Counted from the stretch's first letter, positions 1 through 11,925 are shown. The stretch is 64,000 nt of DNA from Trichobilharzia szidati (GCA_944472155.2 OX235279.1:122008110-122072109), one strand, 5' to 3'. Numbers and translations are program-made. Notes: generated by a model from the letters alone, not told the origin.

Positions 1-846
1 ACAATTTGAGCATTTTTATTCTGACGTCGTCCGTTGGTGTTGACACTATTTTTTAGAAAACATGTTCTCTTATACACTGTATAATATATAACGAATGGAA
101 TGTCACTGCTAAGGCTATTCGCCTTTTCCCAGTCATAACAGTGAAATGTGAGCTTATAATGGGTTGCTCCAGGACGGCCTTTATAATAAACCGTCAGCAT
201 GAATTATTGATCCCTTAAGAAGACAAGAGCTATGATCATCGACACTTCATTAGATAAGTGACTTCTTACTTTGACATGGTTTTCTCTTTGATATTTATGT
301 TCAGAGTATTTCGGCAAGCTTGAAGGTATAGGCTATCGACTACAGACTAAGAATTATATCACTCATTACCACTAAATAATGGAACGTAGGACTATGACAT
401 TTTTGAGATAATGAACAAGAAACAGCATAGAACCCTGTTGTTTTCATGTAATAAATTGACTGATAGATAATTTTCGGAATAAATCGTCCTCAGGCATATA
501 GCATTTCACCACTGTGACTGCTGTCACTGGTTAACCGGTTAGTCAAAATTCTGGTTTTCAGTATATGTGCTTCCACGCATATCACAGATATACTGGTATC
601 AATAGCAAATACAATTCACAGAGATCTCAAGCGTAGTATTAAAGTTCCATAATGTTGATATCTTATTCAGACTAGATAATGATTGATCCACTGTGATTAG
701 TCAAACAAACATTTGCCTATCGAATAAACTGAATTATATAATTCGTCGTCATTATTTGATTTGTTTGAGTCTGATAATTTTTTTCCATTTGTCATTTCGT
801 ATAATTTGTGTTTTAGTGATGGAATGATCCCTATGTGTTGGCATAT

Positions 847-1138
847 TGTAACAACAGAAGACAAGGACCAGGCAACAGATCGTTTATTAAGGAAAATCAA
901 CACATATTTATAGATTTTAATGTACATTATTGTTAGTAGAAAATACAGGCTTTTGATTGCTTGTTTCTCACAGAAAGTTAACCTTGCATCTCTTTGTGGC
1001 TGTGTCAGATCATCCATATGCTAACTGTATCCGCCTACGCAAAGCCTTTGTTCTCATTTTCTCACCACCAATATTGGGGACATAAACATTGACGTAAATT
1101 ACTGTCTACCAACTTTGGCTAGCAGCCAGCTCTCACCA
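847..1138 (-). mobile_element. LTR, family 2 (solo/partial copy)
   Basis: This block matches the two LTR blocks at 42253-42552 and 42904-43205 over its whole length. Read on the minus strand it starts TGGTGAGAG, has a TATAAAT-like box and an AATAAA-type signal (TTAATAAACG in this copy) in the last third, and ends GTTGTTACA. This is the U3-R-U5 layout of an LTR. No coding region or second LTR lies beside it. Target-site duplication is not clear: ATAT lies immediately left and two bases off on the right. Identity as an LTR is inferred from the three copies and the TG...CA ends. Confidence 0.7.
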
Positions 1139-1501
1139 CTATATGAGTTCATCGGAAGTTTAAATATTGCCTTGAAATTCTGACCTATTTACGGTGAACA
1201 TACTTGCATCTCATTAAATGGAATATGATATTCCTACAAAAACTGACCCCGAATGCACATCATTTTAAACATTGAAGCGTTATTCATGAAGTTCCTGAAT
1301 GTTTTGTGTCAACTCTTGACGAAATGTTAACTTTTCAACAGTACATACAATTTCTTCAACTGATATTCATTTCAACCAAACTACTCTGTATTAGCCGTAA
1401 TCCTAATCAATACATTTTAATAGACGTTGTAGAAACAAAAATGTGATTTTTAACATATTGTCAAATAAATAATGAAAGAATGAAACTTGTCTTGTAATTA
1501 T

Positions 1502-1706
1502 TTGGTGGATGGTGACTAGCAGTGGAATCCAGGATGCGTATTTCGTCCTATTTGGAACTCGTCAGCTGGATAAACCTGCATTTCTCAGTGAGTGATTATG
1601 TTCCCGAGGCTCCAACCCAGTGCCCTTAGTTTCAAACGCCAAAGCATGATCCACTAGACCACTTGGACCACGAGAGCCACTGTCTCTTGTGGAACGGGTC
1701 ATATTA
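1502..1706 (-). repeat. SM-alpha-like hammerhead SINE/satellite, minus copy
   Basis: On the minus strand this reads: leader (GACCCGTTCCACAAGAGAC), tRNA-like pol III head with A box TGGTCTAGTGG and a degenerate B box, then a hammerhead ribozyme and the tail ending in TGGTGGATGG on the plus strand. The hammerhead is well preserved (separate entry). The SM-alpha family is known from schistosomes as tRNA-promoter-driven, hammerhead-containing repeats of a few hundred bases; assignment is by its characteristic GGATTCCACTGCTAG segment. The copy is joined head-first to a plus-strand fragment at 1768-1929. Confidence 0.8.
1527..1571 (-). ncRNA. Hammerhead ribozyme (SM-alpha type), core intact
   Basis: Minus strand: stem I AUCCAG/CUGGAU is a perfect 6 bp; the core CUGACGA is intact; stem II is GUUC/GGAC with one G-U pair; GAAA is intact; stem III is only A-U and U-A closing a short ACGC loop; the predicted cleavage follows AUC. 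All invariant hammerhead nucleotides are present. The very short stem III is normal for this family and often makes activity depend on dimers. Confidence 0.8.
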
Positions 1707-1710
1707 ATTA

Positions 1711-1929
1711 TTCAATTGAATTTTAGATTCTCCCGTCGATTGATTGGACCAAAGTGTTTGGTCTCAGGATGCGCATCCTAGATTCCACATCTAGTCACTA
1801 TCCACCAATTAAATACTAATTAAATGCCCAGGCATCGTTGGAGCATCTGCACAAGAAGCCGACATGTCAACCTAAGACCAAGCACTTCGGTCCAATCAAT
1901 CGATGAGGAAATCTAAAATTCAATTAAAT
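1711..1929. repeat. Foldback made of two inverted SM-alpha leader segments
   Basis: The left arm TTGAATTTTAGATTCTCCCG (1721-1740) and the right arm ending near 1927 are inverted copies of the SM-alpha leader, including ATTGATTGGACC and AAGACCAAGCACTTCGGTCC. Between them, 1768-1812 is the plus-strand 3' half of an SM-alpha hammerhead (GCATCC...ATTCCAC). The same leader occurs upstream of the plus-strand copies at 6835 and 25946. It looks like a head-to-head junction of two units. Confidence 0.65.
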
Positions 1930-2589
1930 TGTCTTGTAATTGTCTCTAGTGTCCTGCTCCATACAGAAACAGAGTAGTTTGACGTGACTCTAACCTTTGA
2001 TGACCTTGGTCTCAAACTAGCCTAAGGGATGACTTGTGTTCAGATCACTCCTATTTATCTAACAAACCACTGATTTTCAAGGTAGGTCAAGTGTTGTCAA
2101 AAGACTTACAGTGCAATGATGACAACAATAAAGAAGTTGAAAATCAAGTGGAATGAATCTGCCTGAACTTGTTATCGATAAGCTGATAATAAACAAGTTT
2201 TGAAAAAAAAAGTTAAAACTGGCTCATCGATCATCATCATCTATGACCTTTAGGCAGACTTTTATTTAATTCTAACGGAATTATTATGTACAGTGACCTT
2301 TTGTTATAACTGTCTAGTGGTCTATTACATCATAGGTGTTTGCCGGATCATTTTGAATCTGACTATATTGACTGAAGTGCACCTGCAAGGTTTAAAAGTA
2401 CAAATAGTTAACACTTCTAATGTACTTCTTCATTAAACATAACACAACTGCATCATCACTGTTATCTGTCTGAATAAAGAAAGAATGAACATATTTACAG
2501 GATAATACGACCTCGTTTTATTTCATGAAAGTCTGTTCAACTGCGTTCATCCTAAAAAAATCAATTACATGTTGCAAAATTTCTGAACA

Positions 2590-3190
2590 TACATTTTACA
2601 ATGATTTCAACTTATAGATAGAAAGTATCGAAAATGGATTTTCTCGGAAGTTCACATCAAAATATGGGAAGGAAAAACTATCGAAACCGAAACCCATAAT
2701 AGTTGAAAAGAAACCAGTTTTTATCTGCCTAGAGTACAAAGGGGGAAGAAGTATCCATAAGAACGGAAAACGGAATTAAAGATGCACTGAAAGGAACATT
2801 TTGCACTTTACAACGCAGTATGCTTGTTAATCCACTCAAAAGTAGAGAAGTTTCCTGCTCATTGTCAACTCCAACTGCGTTTACCAATTCACCGGCACTT
2901 GAGGCAGCAAGTACATTGGAAAGACTGAGTTGAGAGTGTCTGCTAGATTTTCCGAGCATATCCCTAAAAGTCTCCGTTTTCAAGGCAGCAAATTGTTCTC
3001 AAGCGCAGTCGCCAGACACCTAATTGTCACGGGACAAACAGTGGAAATTAGTTAGGCTTTCAAAATAATCAATACACAAAGAAAAGCAGGGTTACTTCGG
3101 TTCGCAGAAGGCATTGTAATCAAAAGACTTTGACCCAACCTAATCATACAGAAACAGAGTGTGACTCATTTCTCACTACCTTGGTAACCA
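2590..3190 (+). pseudogene. PLE endonuclease remnant (GIY-YIG), broken
   Basis: Three-frame reading recovers a Penelope-like endonuclease: SNCVYQFT, then a stop, then GSKYIGKTELRVSARFSEHI around 2870-2950, then ARHLIVTG and LLRFAEGIVIKRL near 3000-3130, ending IQKQSVTHFSLPW near 3185. These align motif by motif with the cleaner copy at 38732-39091. Stops and frame changes make it non-functional. The GIY-YIG module of PLEs nicks DNA for target-primed reverse transcription. Confidence 0.75.
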
Positions 3191-3614
3191 TAATTGTTTT
3201 GTTTGTGGGCTTATGTTTTGTTCTGTTGCATAACATTCCACTCAATCTTGATTTTTATTTTCCTTTACTGAGTTGAACTGACTATTAAGGTTCCAAATCT
3301 ACTAAATTAAATTATTTTATCTATTCTATAATTTCACTTCACTATTCTCCCCCACCCTGATGAACTCACCATAATATGTATAAATTCACTCTGTTGTTCT
3401 CTCTTGTATTTTGTCTCTAGTTAATCTTTGTTTCGAATCTGAATCTGAACTCTACCTACCTTGTCTAATTAGTACATAAATAGTTGCTCTTTTAACACTA
3501 AGTAATTGCCTACTTACAACATCTTTGAAATTATGTTACTTATACTTTCTGTCTACAACGCGAAGTCATTATGAAAAAATATGTGCAGAAATTTTGCAAC
3601 ATATAATCGATTTT

Positions 3615-3849
3615 GTGCGTCGGTGGCACAGCGGCAGAGTGCTTGCTGACCACACACGTCGTCCGGGGTTCGACCTTAGGCCGGCGCACTCCTCTACCTC
3701 GCTAAGCCAGCAGCAAGACTGGTAAAGAGGGAAAGTTAAGCATAATGCTAGCAACCCCATCCTGTAAAAATAAACACCACTAATACCCAAACTTCAAGCC
3801 TCTATCTTCAAGTCCTATGTTCCACTGGGAAAGTAAAGGAATAAAAAAA
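3615..3849 (+). repeat. SINE B
   Basis: tRNA-like head (GTGCGTCGGTGGCACAGCGG, A box TGGCACAGCGG; B box GGTTCGACC), then the B-specific body (CTAAGCCAGCAGCAAGACTGG, GCTAGCAACCCCATCCTG) and tail CTATGTTCCACTGGGAAAG ending in GGAATAAAAAAA. It matches the copies at 18180, 28319, 35831, 44253 and 60256. Full length, with no clear flanking duplication. Confidence 0.85.
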
Positions 3850-4394
3850 GTATTTAATATCGGAATATACATATTAATGTTTTCAATTTAACTGGAGAAA
3901 AGTGAGTATTAAAAAGAATCCTTGGTAGGAAGTTCACATTACTTCTAGAAACACAGACATTTTATGAAAGGTTTCAAGGGACCAGTAGAAATGCTGTGGA
4001 TTGCACCGAAGATTTAGGATATTTATTCATCCTCAAAGCTTTCGATGAATAAACTCCATTCGGAAGCTGTCACTTGGATAACTTGTTTTCTCTCAGCTTA
4101 TGAAAATCAACTTATGAAGATTCAAACTATAAATTTTCAGAGACTCTCATCTACTGGTCAACAAAAGCATTGACTTCTATAAGATAATGCGGTCAAAGCG
4201 CTGCAAATTATACCACAATAATCATTTTCGAAATGAACATCCAGTGTCTTTGAACTCCAGTGAGGCGGGTTTTTTTCACTAGTATGTTATTCTAAAATGA
4301 CTTTTTTTTCGAAAGAAACTGCTTAAAAGGACGAAGTTGGAGAAAGGCAATTGCACTCTACATTAGATAAGTTTATTTGAAATAACACAGAGTG

Positions 4395-4520
4395 ATGCAG
4401 TATTAATAATAACTGTTCTTCTTAGACTTCTAAAGACAGCGGAGACCTTGACCACTTATGAATTGAAGCCAGACCTCTGTGTTTAGAAGAAGTATGCACA
4501 ATCCCTACTTCTGCCTTGGC
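4395..4520 (+). pseudogene. PLE endonuclease C-terminal scrap
   Basis: A short stretch reads LKPDLCV, stop, KKYAQSLLLPWP, matching the last residues (KPDLCIQKE...LPW) of the PLE endonuclease. A few tens of bases downstream, GAAGATTTGTAGCTCAGGTG (4557-4576) recurs at 35550-35569, so it is probably PLE 3' flank. Very short and degraded. Confidence 0.4.
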
Positions 4521-5543
4521 CGTAGAGAGATAGACATTTATTTAGAAATGATGGAGAAGATTTGTAGCTCAGGTGGAGGATTTTGAGCTCAGAGAACACA
4601 ACCACATCAAAAAGACATTTATTTATTTATTATTTTGTTTACTTAGTTAATCTCAAATTACTCTCATTACTAAAATTATTAATATTAATATTGTTTTGCC
4701 ACTTACCACTTGATATACAACTATAATTATGGTCACATATATTCTAATTGCATCTCATACTGTTATTATTTTATGTATTTACACGCGTGTTCAAATTTCA
4801 TCATGGGACATAATTTCTTAATACAAAAAAATATATATGTTTACGACTGTACAGCTTGATAATAAATCGTTGAAAAGAGTTTCTTCGTTGAATATTATGA
4901 TCTTAAAACTACCTGTACAACAAACTGGTTTTTAGGATTATCTGCGAGAATATTTATAGATAAATATTGTTAGAGACTGGTAAAGTCATAAACAATAGCT
5001 CAGTTCCCAGTATAGTTACAACCATTCCTTAGACTTGCATCTAATACATTAAGACAGTTAAATTCCTATGAATACTTAAGTTGTAATCATAATGTCGTAA
5101 AGATTTCAAATGACTTCCTTATTGTAAAACACCAATGGAAGTCCTATGTTACTGGCATGGTATAGCTGTCTAAAACTCAAAAGAAGTTTTGGCTAAAGGA
5201 AAACTAAAACTTGTATTAGTACTGGAATCAGGACTGTGATATAACCTAAAAGAATGGAGGTGTATGTGTGTCACTACTACTTAAACCAAATGAAAAATGC
5301 AGCTTAGTGACGAAAGCAGTCAACATTTTAGTTGTAAGGGAGTTACGGAAATAAAGGAAAACATTTTTTCATTGTCATGGTCGCCGTGACAAGGCTGCCT
5401 ATTATCACCGATGATATTCTTAATTGTGGTGGACTGGATTATGCGTCGAACTGTGTATGCTTTAGGCGACCGATAAGAAGACTCTAGAAGAAGATCTGGA
5501 TTTCGCTTGTTGATGATTTATGTATAAGGTTACACAAACTCGG

Positions 5544-5906
5544 TGATATATGCACTGGTGACTCATCAATATTGATTTTTTGCACCTGCATGATCATTGA
5601 TTTTTCGCGCCTGTATGATTATTGATTTTTCGCGCCAGCATGGTTGAATTTACTGAATTCCCACTGATTGCTAATATTTTTTGAAATGTGACATTGATTT
5701 TCCTAACTGTATAAATACGAAGTTTTGTTGTTCAACATTTTCGACTGTTGTAGAGACAGTAAAGGCTCTCATATCAACGTCCAGTCTTCTTTCTTTGTCT
5801 TGCGTGGCCGGCGGTATTGTTGTTGACGTGCGATTAGGATAGATTAGCCAGAGCATTTAGTTAGATTCCCTCGTAGTTTACAAGGTCATAATATTCATAC
5901 ATAACA
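5544..5906 (+). mobile_element. LTR, family 1 (5' LTR)
   Basis: Starts TGATATATGCACTGG and ends CATACATAACA, followed by AATTTGGCGACGGG, a plausible primer-binding/leader segment. It matches LTRs at 12035-12584, 13468-13794 and 28845-29186. Near the 5' end there are three tandem units of about 29 bp built on TGATTTTTCGCGCC, where the 13.5 and 28.9 kb copies have one. A TATAAATACG box lies in the middle. A gag-like ORF follows directly. Confidence 0.85.
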
Positions 5907-5930
5907 AATTTGGCGACGGGTTTGCTCAAG

Positions 5931-6300
5931 ATGAACCTACTGCGTTTAGAGAAACTAATGGAACAGCAACTAAAAATGATGGAAATGCTTTCTGGTCTAC
6001 AGATATCACGCCCTGCCGATTCATCTACAACCAACGACAGCATTGGTAGTAGCATCTCAGAATTCGTTTATGATCCAGATGCGAACGTGACTTTTGATAC
6101 CTGGTTTCGCAGATATGAAGACCTACTTCGAGTAGACTTTGCGGATAAAGATGATGCCTGGAAAGTACGGCTTCTACTTCGTAAATTGGGAGCAGATGAG
6201 CTAGATAAATATTGCAACTTAATTGTTCCACAGAAGCCCAGCGAAAGATGCTGAAGACTGGACATTGATACGACAGCTTTTACTCTCTCTACAACACTCG
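5931..6300 (+). pseudogene. gag: LTR-retrotransposon gag fragment
   Basis: From the ATG at 5931 the frame runs about 107 residues before a stop near 6252. It contains a helical N-terminus (LRLEKLMEQQLKMMEML) and the capsid-like segment FVYDPDANVTFDTWFRRYED, then DDAWKVRLLLRKLGADELDK, which matches the gag of Ty3/gypsy-type elements. After PQKP the frame shifts: AKDAEDWTLIRQLLLSLQHS continues in another frame to about 6295. No zinc knuckle, protease or polymerase follows, so the element is truncated. Confidence 0.7.
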
Positions 6301-6834
6301 GGGACTTAAAGGCAGTTGAAGAGAATCCAGGAAGTAAAACGAGCTGGTATTATCCTGTAAATATGTTCAGTCTTTCTTTATTCAAACTAATAAAGGGAAC
6401 CGGCTGTATGGAATTGTCTGTATTCAGTGAATGTATATACATTTTTATTCATCAACTTTTCAAAATTAACCGTGAAGGGAGAATATAAATATACAGGGGA
6501 TCATTTTATGTTATCGGAATGTTTATGAGGTAATTGGCTTAATAAATCTATTTAAAGAGATTGGGACTTTATTCTCACCGAATTTGTCAAAGTTTCAAAG
6601 GAAGCTGAAAAACAAAGCGATAATATATAATGATATTCACAGCATAGTTTTCCTTCTCTAATACTCTGTGTAACTTAGAGGCTCATTAGCAAAATATATT
6701 TGCAGTATCAGTATGCTGTGCGAATCGCAAAATGTTAGAACTGATTCTGAATTCTTTGACAGTGTTAGTGATGTAATTTAATCAGATTCATAAAAATAAA
6801 CCTTTACTGCGTATATCTTAACTGAATTTGAGAC

Positions 6835-7145
6835 TTTCCCGTCGATTGATTGGACTGATCTCTGGACATCGTCGAAGCATCTGCACAAGAAGCCGACATG
6901 TCAACCTGAGACCAAGCACTTCGGTCCAATGAATCGACGGGAAAATCTCAAGTTCACTTAAATTAATATGACCCGTTGCACAAGAGGTGGCTTTCGTGGC
7001 CCAAGTGGTCTAGTGGATAACGCTTTGGCGTTTGAAACTAAGGGCACTGGGTTCGAGCCTCGGTGGGAACATCATCGCTCAGTGAGAAATGCAGGTACTT
7101 TACTTCATAGTTGCAAGAAGAACTTGTCACTATCTGGTGGATGGA
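6835..7145 (+). repeat. SM-alpha-like repeat with degenerate ribozyme
   Basis: Leader with ACCAAGCACTTCGGTCCAAT and CGACGGGAAAATCTC, then the tRNA-like head (A box TGGTCTAGTGG; B box GGTTCGAGCC at about 7049) and the tail TGGTGGATGG. Where other copies have the hammerhead, this one has unrelated AT-rich sequence, so the ribozyme is lost. The first 60 bases are an inverted copy of the leader, giving a small foldback. Confidence 0.75.
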
Positions 7146-7395
7146 AAAGATGTAGTATACGTTGTATGCTCCTGAATGTTAAACAGTTACACTTTGGTAT
7201 CCCGGTTAAATCCTGAGACTAATTTCATAAAATCTTCCTTTTGATCATTTGAAAGCCATTCCTCCTCATTAACTGATTTCAATAGGGTGAAGAGGAAGAA
7301 TACTAAACTTTCTTGATGAACGACTGAGCAAAAGTCGTCATCAAAACACATGAAAACCAGTCATATTTACTACGGTCAAGGGTTTTGTATTCTTC

Positions 7396-8450
7396 AAATT
7401 TTTTTAATAATAATAATAATGATTTACTTTATTCCAAAAACAGTACTTGTGATACAGAATGGAATTTTTTTTTTTTTTTTTTTTTGGATTTACAGCTTGA
7501 TTTCCACACCGTATTTTCAGTACAAGTGTGGAACTTTCAGCATGGATATCGGTTGCCCAAATTCAGGCATACCATAAATATCGGGTGTGCGCCGGCAGGG
7601 GTTCGAACCCCGGACCATGTGCATGGTCGGCGAGAGTCCTAACCACTGTGCCACCGACGCACAATATTGCATCTAATTTCCTCAAATTATAAATAAAATT
7701 AATCACATAGAAAACTTTTCTACATTTACAATAGGGTTAATATAAAAAAATAATAAAAATTAAAAAACATGCAGCATATAAAATGGAAATAATAATAATG
7801 ATAGCAACTAAGGTAATGATAATAATAATAATAATAATACAAGTGAAAACTGCCGTCGGCTTGTTTCACACAGTATTGTCGATGCGGTATACAAATCCTT
7901 GCATGATTAAAAATATTGAATATAATGTTCTCTTTACATGATATGGTGAGGGAAATAACAAAGATTACAGCAGTCATAGAGATAAGTTGGTGTTTGCAGT
8001 TATGAAAGTGAGAACAAGAAGCAACAGGACCATAAATATAATAGAAATAATAAAAGTAAAACTTGTAGGTATATAAGGATGGATGGATGGAGGAGATTGT
8101 TTATTTACTAGATGAAAAAAGGTTAGTCAATTCTTGCCTGACGCTATTTTCATCACATAAAATACGTGCCAAGTATGGTATCATAGAATTTCTATACTTA
8201 GACGTGCGAGCATACAGTTTTCTGAAGTTACTTCTTGTTCTACCTGAGGATATGCAAGGTGAAAGCTGAGGGTGAAGTGGATGCTCCAAGTCAGATAAAA
8301 TCCCTTTGGCAAATTTACTGCACGAAGTCAAATGCCTATCGACAACGACGTTAACTATGTAGTCCACTGGGACATCACTCACTCTAATGAGTCTTCAGCA
8401 TTCTACGAGTTGTGACAAAGTCCTTTTTAAGCAAACCAATAATTGTAGAA
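7396..8450 (-). mobile_element. CR1-like LINE, 3' end
   Basis: Minus strand: the last part of reverse transcriptase is recognisable, with VDYIVNVVVDRHLTSCSKFA and HPQLSPCISSGRTRSNFRKL-type residues in the ORF 8382-8101, aligning with the end of the longer copy at 31.8 kb (NILVDRQTH, SPCILSGKTRSLYRKLYART). The 3' UTR ends GTACTG...GGAATAAAG with an (ATT)n tail at about 7400-7421. It is 5'-truncated, as usual for LINEs. A SINE A (7466-7662) sits in the 3' UTR. Confidence 0.75.
7466..7662 (-). repeat. SINE A inserted in the LINE 3' UTR
   Basis: Minus-strand copy: head GTGCGTCGGTGGCACAGTGG, B box GGTTCGAACCCC, body ATATCGGTTGCCCAAATTC, tail CCACACTTGTACTG...GGTGTGGAAATCAAGC and an oligo-A run (T-run at 7465-7486). 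It splits LINE sequence that is continuous at 31.3 kb. Confidence 0.85.
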
Positions 8451-8610
8451 GAATAGGATACTTATTGGGTAGTGCAATGTGGTGGCTTGCACTTATGTCC
8501 GTCTTCCAATGGATAGGCAAAAATTACTAACTACGAAATTCTGCTAACCAGCTTGCATTATTTTCGTGCAGATATCCACTCATTCCTTTTTTTTAAAGAT
8601 ACACTTGTGA

Positions 8611-8615
<5 letters not shown>

Positions 8616-8684
<69 letters not shown>

Positions 8685-8696
8685 GTATATATATAA
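8616..8696. repeat. (TA)n microsatellite
   Basis: About 80 bases of almost pure TA, broken by a few ATGTATATA interruptions. It gives a spurious Tyr/Ile ORF on the minus strand. Confidence 0.95.
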
Positions 8697-8759
8697 GGTC
8701 GAAAACTATAGAAAGCTTTTAGGTAGTTAGACAGTGATTCATCATACATTTTCATATCC

Positions 8760-10780
8760 ATAAATGTAGGAATATGTTGTAATTAGATGGTTATTAATAT
8801 ATATAAGAAGATATATCATGGAGTGACTGATTACTCCTAACATTATCCCATTCTCGTCAACAGAATTAATTAGGCAATAGAAAGAAACAAACACGCACAC
8901 GCACAAGCATACACTTACTTTCCTTCGCTAAAATAAAAACACTACATTTAGTGATCACAGTTAAGCAGTCTAATCAAATAATTGGGTGGAACTGGACATG
9001 CCTAACTCCGTTTTGAAGGGGACGAGTGAACACAGAGGTATAAACCCTTTAGGTGCACAAGAGACTGCATTGTAGAGGAGAAACAATAATTGACCAGTTT
9101 ACATATAAACCTATTTTCTATCATTTCAATCATTTATTTACTTGTAAAACAGGAAATGTTCATCTACTCATTGCTGTGTGTGATGTATTGAAATAAACAA
9201 ACTAATATGGAAATGATTTGCCTATCTAGATAAATAACAAGCCTACATCTTCCCATTCACACATACATACGTACATAAATATGCATTCTAATCATACTGA
9301 TATTATTTTTTGATTAAAAAACAAAACAAAACAAAAAATAATTCAAGGTTTACGCATAATTCATATATACAACAGAGCAAGTGACACGAATGGATATATG
9401 CATAAATAAGTCACACAATTTCACCTTACAGGAAGTCGCATAGAGATGTATACAATCATACAACAGAAATTCACTATGTTCATCATTCACACCATGTTTA
9501 TTCGCCTATTGCAGAAGTAATTCTCTATAAGAGGGAAATTCTGCCTTGCTCTAACTCTCCACAATATCCCCCTTCAAATATTGAACAAAGTGAATTAAGG
9601 TAAACAAACAAACAAACACATATGAGATTAAAAAAGTGGGAATCAGATATCTAATTTCCGCTAGACTAAATCAGCTAAAAATCCACAATTTCCTACACGT
9701 GTTTTTATGCCTGCATGACTTCCGTTTTGTGTTCTACGCCTGATTAGTCTACACACATTCATTTATTCTCCCCCGTCTCTTTCATCTTTCCCTTTTAAAA
9801 TAAGACTATATATATGCAAATATATAGCTTTCTGCAAGCTAGAGATAGAACTGAATGACAAATACTGTTCTCTGAAAGTCTTCAAATATTTCCTGTTCCA
9901 CTCTCATGCTTGATTCATCAAGCATTTCCGTAGGCAGGTGTTTTTTTGTTGTTGTGATATATTCTTTCATTCATACTATCTTCATCAATCTAACTAACAG
10001 GATATGCTTAGTCAGTGTTGATACACTCTGAACAACAACAACAAAAATGAGGCAAATAAGTATTTCTGTCTGTTGACTAGAGAAAACTATAAGCCTAATA
10101 AATGAGAAAACTACGGTTGGTTAGGAAAGGGATTTCACTACAGATTTTAAGGCTAACTGTCAAAACAGTCCAAGAGGTTACGATATACTGACTGAGGACA
10201 TCGTTTAATAATTCATCTTGAACTCTGCTTAAAGCATTTTATCATCGACATCAATGTCTTTGCTTCATCGAAGTTGGTGCTGGAGATGTCCTTAACCCCT
10301 GGGGATGAAATATCCACAAGTAAAAACTAAAGTGAATTAAATGAAGAGGCTGTTTCTTCAACGTTCAATAGATAAAAAGAGCTAGGATCATTTGGAGTAC
10401 TTATATTATTATAGTCATATTATTAAAAAGGAGGAGAAGCTTTCATCTTACATGAATCACACAACCGGAAGAAAAGAAGCTAGCTATATTCGTGTGCTAT
10501 TCAGTAGTGTATGTTGACACGTCAAGAAAATAACTAGATTCACAATAGAACAACAGCATCTCTCTCCCAGTGAGTACTTATAATGTTAACTTAATTCGGT
10601 ACATCTTGGCTGTCGATCAATAGCTTACATATTTCGCACCGTATCTTTTAGGTTTTCGTAAAATCAGAAGCATGAAGCATACGGTGATTTATTGTATACT
10701 TGAAATGAATAAACGGCAGTGTTTCACAAAGCTTTTCAAGCATACTGTGAGGACTGTGCATGAATTCGAATTCATTTAGA
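8760..10780. other. No gene or element recognised
   Basis: About 2 kb of AT-rich sequence with short simple repeats, for example (AAAC)n near 9320 and 9605 and AACAACAAC near 10030. No ORF, tRNA-like head or transposon motif could be recognised on either strand. Confidence 0.6.
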
Positions 10781-10889
10781 GAGGTATGTATTTGAACGGC
10801 TTAGCAGTATGTCGGATGCCTCTAACCTTTAGAATCCATAGGATTACAATTCTGAAATTAATACAGGTGGGTGAGTTCATGAATCGCCA

Positions 10890-11130
10890 TAGATCGAGTG
10901 AATTGGCCATTGGGTCGGGTCCCAGTGGTTTAATGGTATACGAGCTCGCTGGCCCTGTAATCAGAAGGTCCTGGGCTCAAACCCTGGTGGTGGGTGAGTA
11001 CTGTGAAGAGTCCCAAACTAGGACGGAGGAAACAGCTGTCCAGTACTCCCAGGTGGTTTTCCAATGGTTCTCTAACTGATGTCAGCTCATGATGAAATCC
11101 TGTAACCAATCAATCAAATCCCTACAACAA
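10890..11130 (+). repeat. Hammerhead SINE C (copy 1)
   Basis: tRNA-like head GTGGTTTAATGGTATACGAG with the B-box-like GGCTCAAACCC, then a hammerhead (GAGTCCCAAACTAGGAC, GAAACAGCTGTCCAGTACTC) and the C tail CTAACTGATGTCAGCTCATG, ATCAAATCCCTAC. The catalytic core is disturbed: CUGAAGA reads CTGTGAAGA, and three bases are inserted before GAAA, so this ribozyme is probably inactive. Confidence 0.8.
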
Positions 11131-11769
11131 ACCAATACTTGAAAGAACTCCCTAGAATAATGTGATACGAAAATTTCCGATTAATTTAATGCCAGTATCT
11201 TATGCATTTTGCACATGAATCCAGTACATGACCACTGTTCCCTATATGTTTCTCGTTGTGACAGAAGTTTATCCACCATACTTGTGATTCAGCTGTAGTA
11301 AGCGTAGATTCGGGGAAATTATCGTTTGGAATAACTAAGCTTACACTTTCCTATTTTTTTAATATTCAGCATTCAGCAAAGTTCTTGAAGACAGGTTCCT
11401 CATGAGATTGTCATTATCCGTATTTGGAAGAGCGAAGATTGTTGGTGATTATGCAATTAGCGACACCTTACCTTATTTAGTCAGATTCACTAACCCCTAA
11501 ATTGCTAAGGGCATATGACATAGTCATATAGTTTATTTTTTTATCATAGAAATATGTTATAAGCTTGGTGACTAATAAAAATTAACTGTAAAATAAATTT
11601 AAAAAATTAGTTGTTCGTCAAAGTTTTTGTTCATATTAACGCATAATATCAAAGACATCTCGGTTGAAATTTAGTACAGCAGAATATTGTCTTGCTTCTT
11701 TAAAGGTAAAATATCTCGAGATCATTTCATTATATGCCACCGTTTAAAGATATGGTTTTTAAAAGTGGT

Positions 11770-11925
11770 GGTATTCAAGATATTTGGCCTCTGTCGACAT
11801 GTTAGTTCCTAGTACACATACTTCGATGATGTCTCAGGATTAACTTGAACCGGAACCTAAGTTCAACAGAGGGCGAACATGTCAGTCCAATCAATCAATG
11901 GGGAAACTGAAATTTAACTAAAAAA
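11770..11925 (+). repeat. Degenerate SM-alpha leader segment
   Basis: GAACATGTCAGTCCAATCAATCAATGGGGAAACTGAAATT and the preceding TCGACATG and CTTCGATGATGTCTCAGG match, with many changes, the SM-alpha leader seen at 1820-1929. No head or ribozyme follows. The similar degenerate segment at 31005-31120 belongs to the same group. Confidence 0.45.

Noticed and set aside
8558..8761. 67-codon minus ORF rich in Tyr and Ile
   Set aside because: It is the translation of the (TA)n microsatellite.
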